In this document: in pieces, positions 4,770 through 5,253 of the stretch
Layout: each line of letters starts with the position of its first letter
Position numbering within the stretch: the stretch's first letter is position 1
NCBI GenBank assembly: GCA_018826545.1
Contig: JAHKAL010000024.1
Span: 1-5,253 of the forward strand
Reading direction: 5' to 3'
Source: Patescibacteria group bacterium
Lineage (GTDB): Bacteria > Patescibacteriota > Microgenomatia > UBA8517
Length of the DNA stretch: 5,253 bases
Translations under genes and position numbers: made by a program
The notes under the pieces: model-generated
Databases searched by the model: none
Told to the model about the DNA's origin: nothing
Seen by the model: the letters and a program-made list of their open reading frames with translations, nothing else

Positions 4770-5253
4770 TCCTCAAAACTGACATCCCAAAGAAGATTTG
4801 GTGGAGCAAGTTTCAAATCATTAATAACCGTACTTCCAATTTCTTTTTCAATAGTCTTCAAGTCCTCTTCAACCGCTAAAACCGCAGAGTCAGTCGCGTA
4901 TCTTGAAGGATTAATTATTATTTCTGGAAGTGGAGATTTTTCGACTGTTATATTTGGTTTTGGTGTTGATTGTACTTTGTTACCAGTTTTAGGTGAAACT
5001 GAAAAAACTATAGCAAGCAAGAGCAAAAGACCAAAAATAAATCCGGTAATCATGATTACCTTCCTTAATGCAGGATTTAATTTCATCCATAAGTTGGCAG
5101 CTAAAGTTACATACTTATTCTTCTTTTTCTCTTCATTAACAGTCTGATTAGGAACTGGAACCTCTATTGAAGGCTGTTGACTATTTACAACAGGTTCACT
5201 AACAGGATTTATCTGTTCAGTGCTGTTAGCAGTTTCATTATTTTGTTGGTTAT
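4766..5253 (-). CDS. Single-pass membrane protein with Pro/Gln/Asn-rich N-terminal region, 5' end outside window
   Basis: The frame ends at TAG 4766-4768 and stays open for 161 codons to the right edge, so the gene begins outside the window. Met56 of this stretch (5086) is an internal Met, not a likely start. Residues 1-45 are a low-complexity hydrophilic segment (NQQNNETANSTEQINPVSEP at its start) ending in a basic patch EEKKKNKY. Residues about 64-85 (KVIMITGFIFGLLLLLAIVF) form one membrane helix. Lys and Arg before the helix and few after it predict an N-in, C-out topology. A Thr/Pro/Ser linker (86-115) leads to a small domain, SRYATDSAVLAVEEDLKTIE (116-135), and an acidic tail ending LAPPNLLWDVSFED. 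The ATD-x(8-9)-EEDL-x-x-IEKE pattern matches hypothetical envelope proteins I recall from Microgenomates. Function is unknown. The stop codon overlaps that of the convergent 106-residue gene. Confidence 0.7.
   Translation of the reverse strand, partial: NQQNNETANSTEQINPVSEPVVNSQQPSIEVPVPNQTVNEEKKKNKYVTLAANLWMKLNPALRKVIMITGFIFGLLLLLAIVFSVSPKTGNKVQSTPKPNITVEKSPLPEIIINPSRYATDSAVLAVEEDLKTIEKEIGSTVINDLKLAPPNLLWDVSFED

Noticed and set aside
1..5253. tRNA, rRNA, CRISPR arrays, insertion sequences and rho-independent terminators
   Set aside because: No T-loop-like GTTCGANTC, no regularly spaced repeats, no transposase motifs or terminal inverted repeats, and no GC-rich hairpin followed by a T tract were found on either strand by eye.

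Overview
The window is AT-rich, with tightly packed short genes, several small ORFs, and almost no recognisable Shine-Dalgarno sequences. Three right-hand genes (a four-helix membrane protein, a 106-residue helical protein and a Pro/Gln/Asn-linker membrane protein) and a half-size MFS protein look like families I associate with Candidate Phyla Radiation bacteria (Patescibacteria, especially Microgenomates-like genomes). That placement comes from recall of family patterns, not from a search or a marker gene.

Left edge (1-351): the minus strand carries the first 23 codons of a gene that runs off the window. It resembles the start of a P-loop ATPase of the DUF4143-like type. Upstream lies a good sigma70-type promoter (perfect TTGACA, 17-base spacer, TAGTAT) with a 28-base imperfect palindrome covering the -10 and the start codon, a candidate operator. 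A 33-codon ORF (237-338) follows the methyltransferase. Between 93 and 236 I see only the -35 element.

Methyltransferase unit (352-1281, minus): a 55-residue single-helix membrane peptide lies 11 bases upstream of a class I SAM-dependent methyltransferase. The methyltransferase is split by one frameshift. Removing one base from the G4 run at 895-898 joins the two ORFs into a 249-residue protein and recreates the SAM-binding motif EGCGVGR exactly at the join. This is either a recent lesion, a recoding site or a sequencing error. A perfect palindrome (1349-1368) lies upstream, just after the next gene's stop.

Transport and acetyltransferase unit (1376-2600, minus): a GNAT N-acetyltransferase, a possible 29-codon ORF joined to it by a TGATG stop/start overlap, and a six-helix MFS-like protein. 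They are close enough to be one transcript.

Right part (2665-5253): a 559-residue membrane protein of unknown function (minus) is divergent from the 106-residue soluble protein (plus), with promoters in the 104-base gap. The plus gene converges on the C-terminal part of a single-pass membrane protein (minus), and their stop codons overlap by 4 bases. That minus gene stays open to the right edge, so its Met at 5086 is not the likely start.

The left two thirds look like accessory genes and the right third like lineage-conserved genes. I found no tRNA, rRNA, CRISPR array, transposase or convincing rho-independent terminator.
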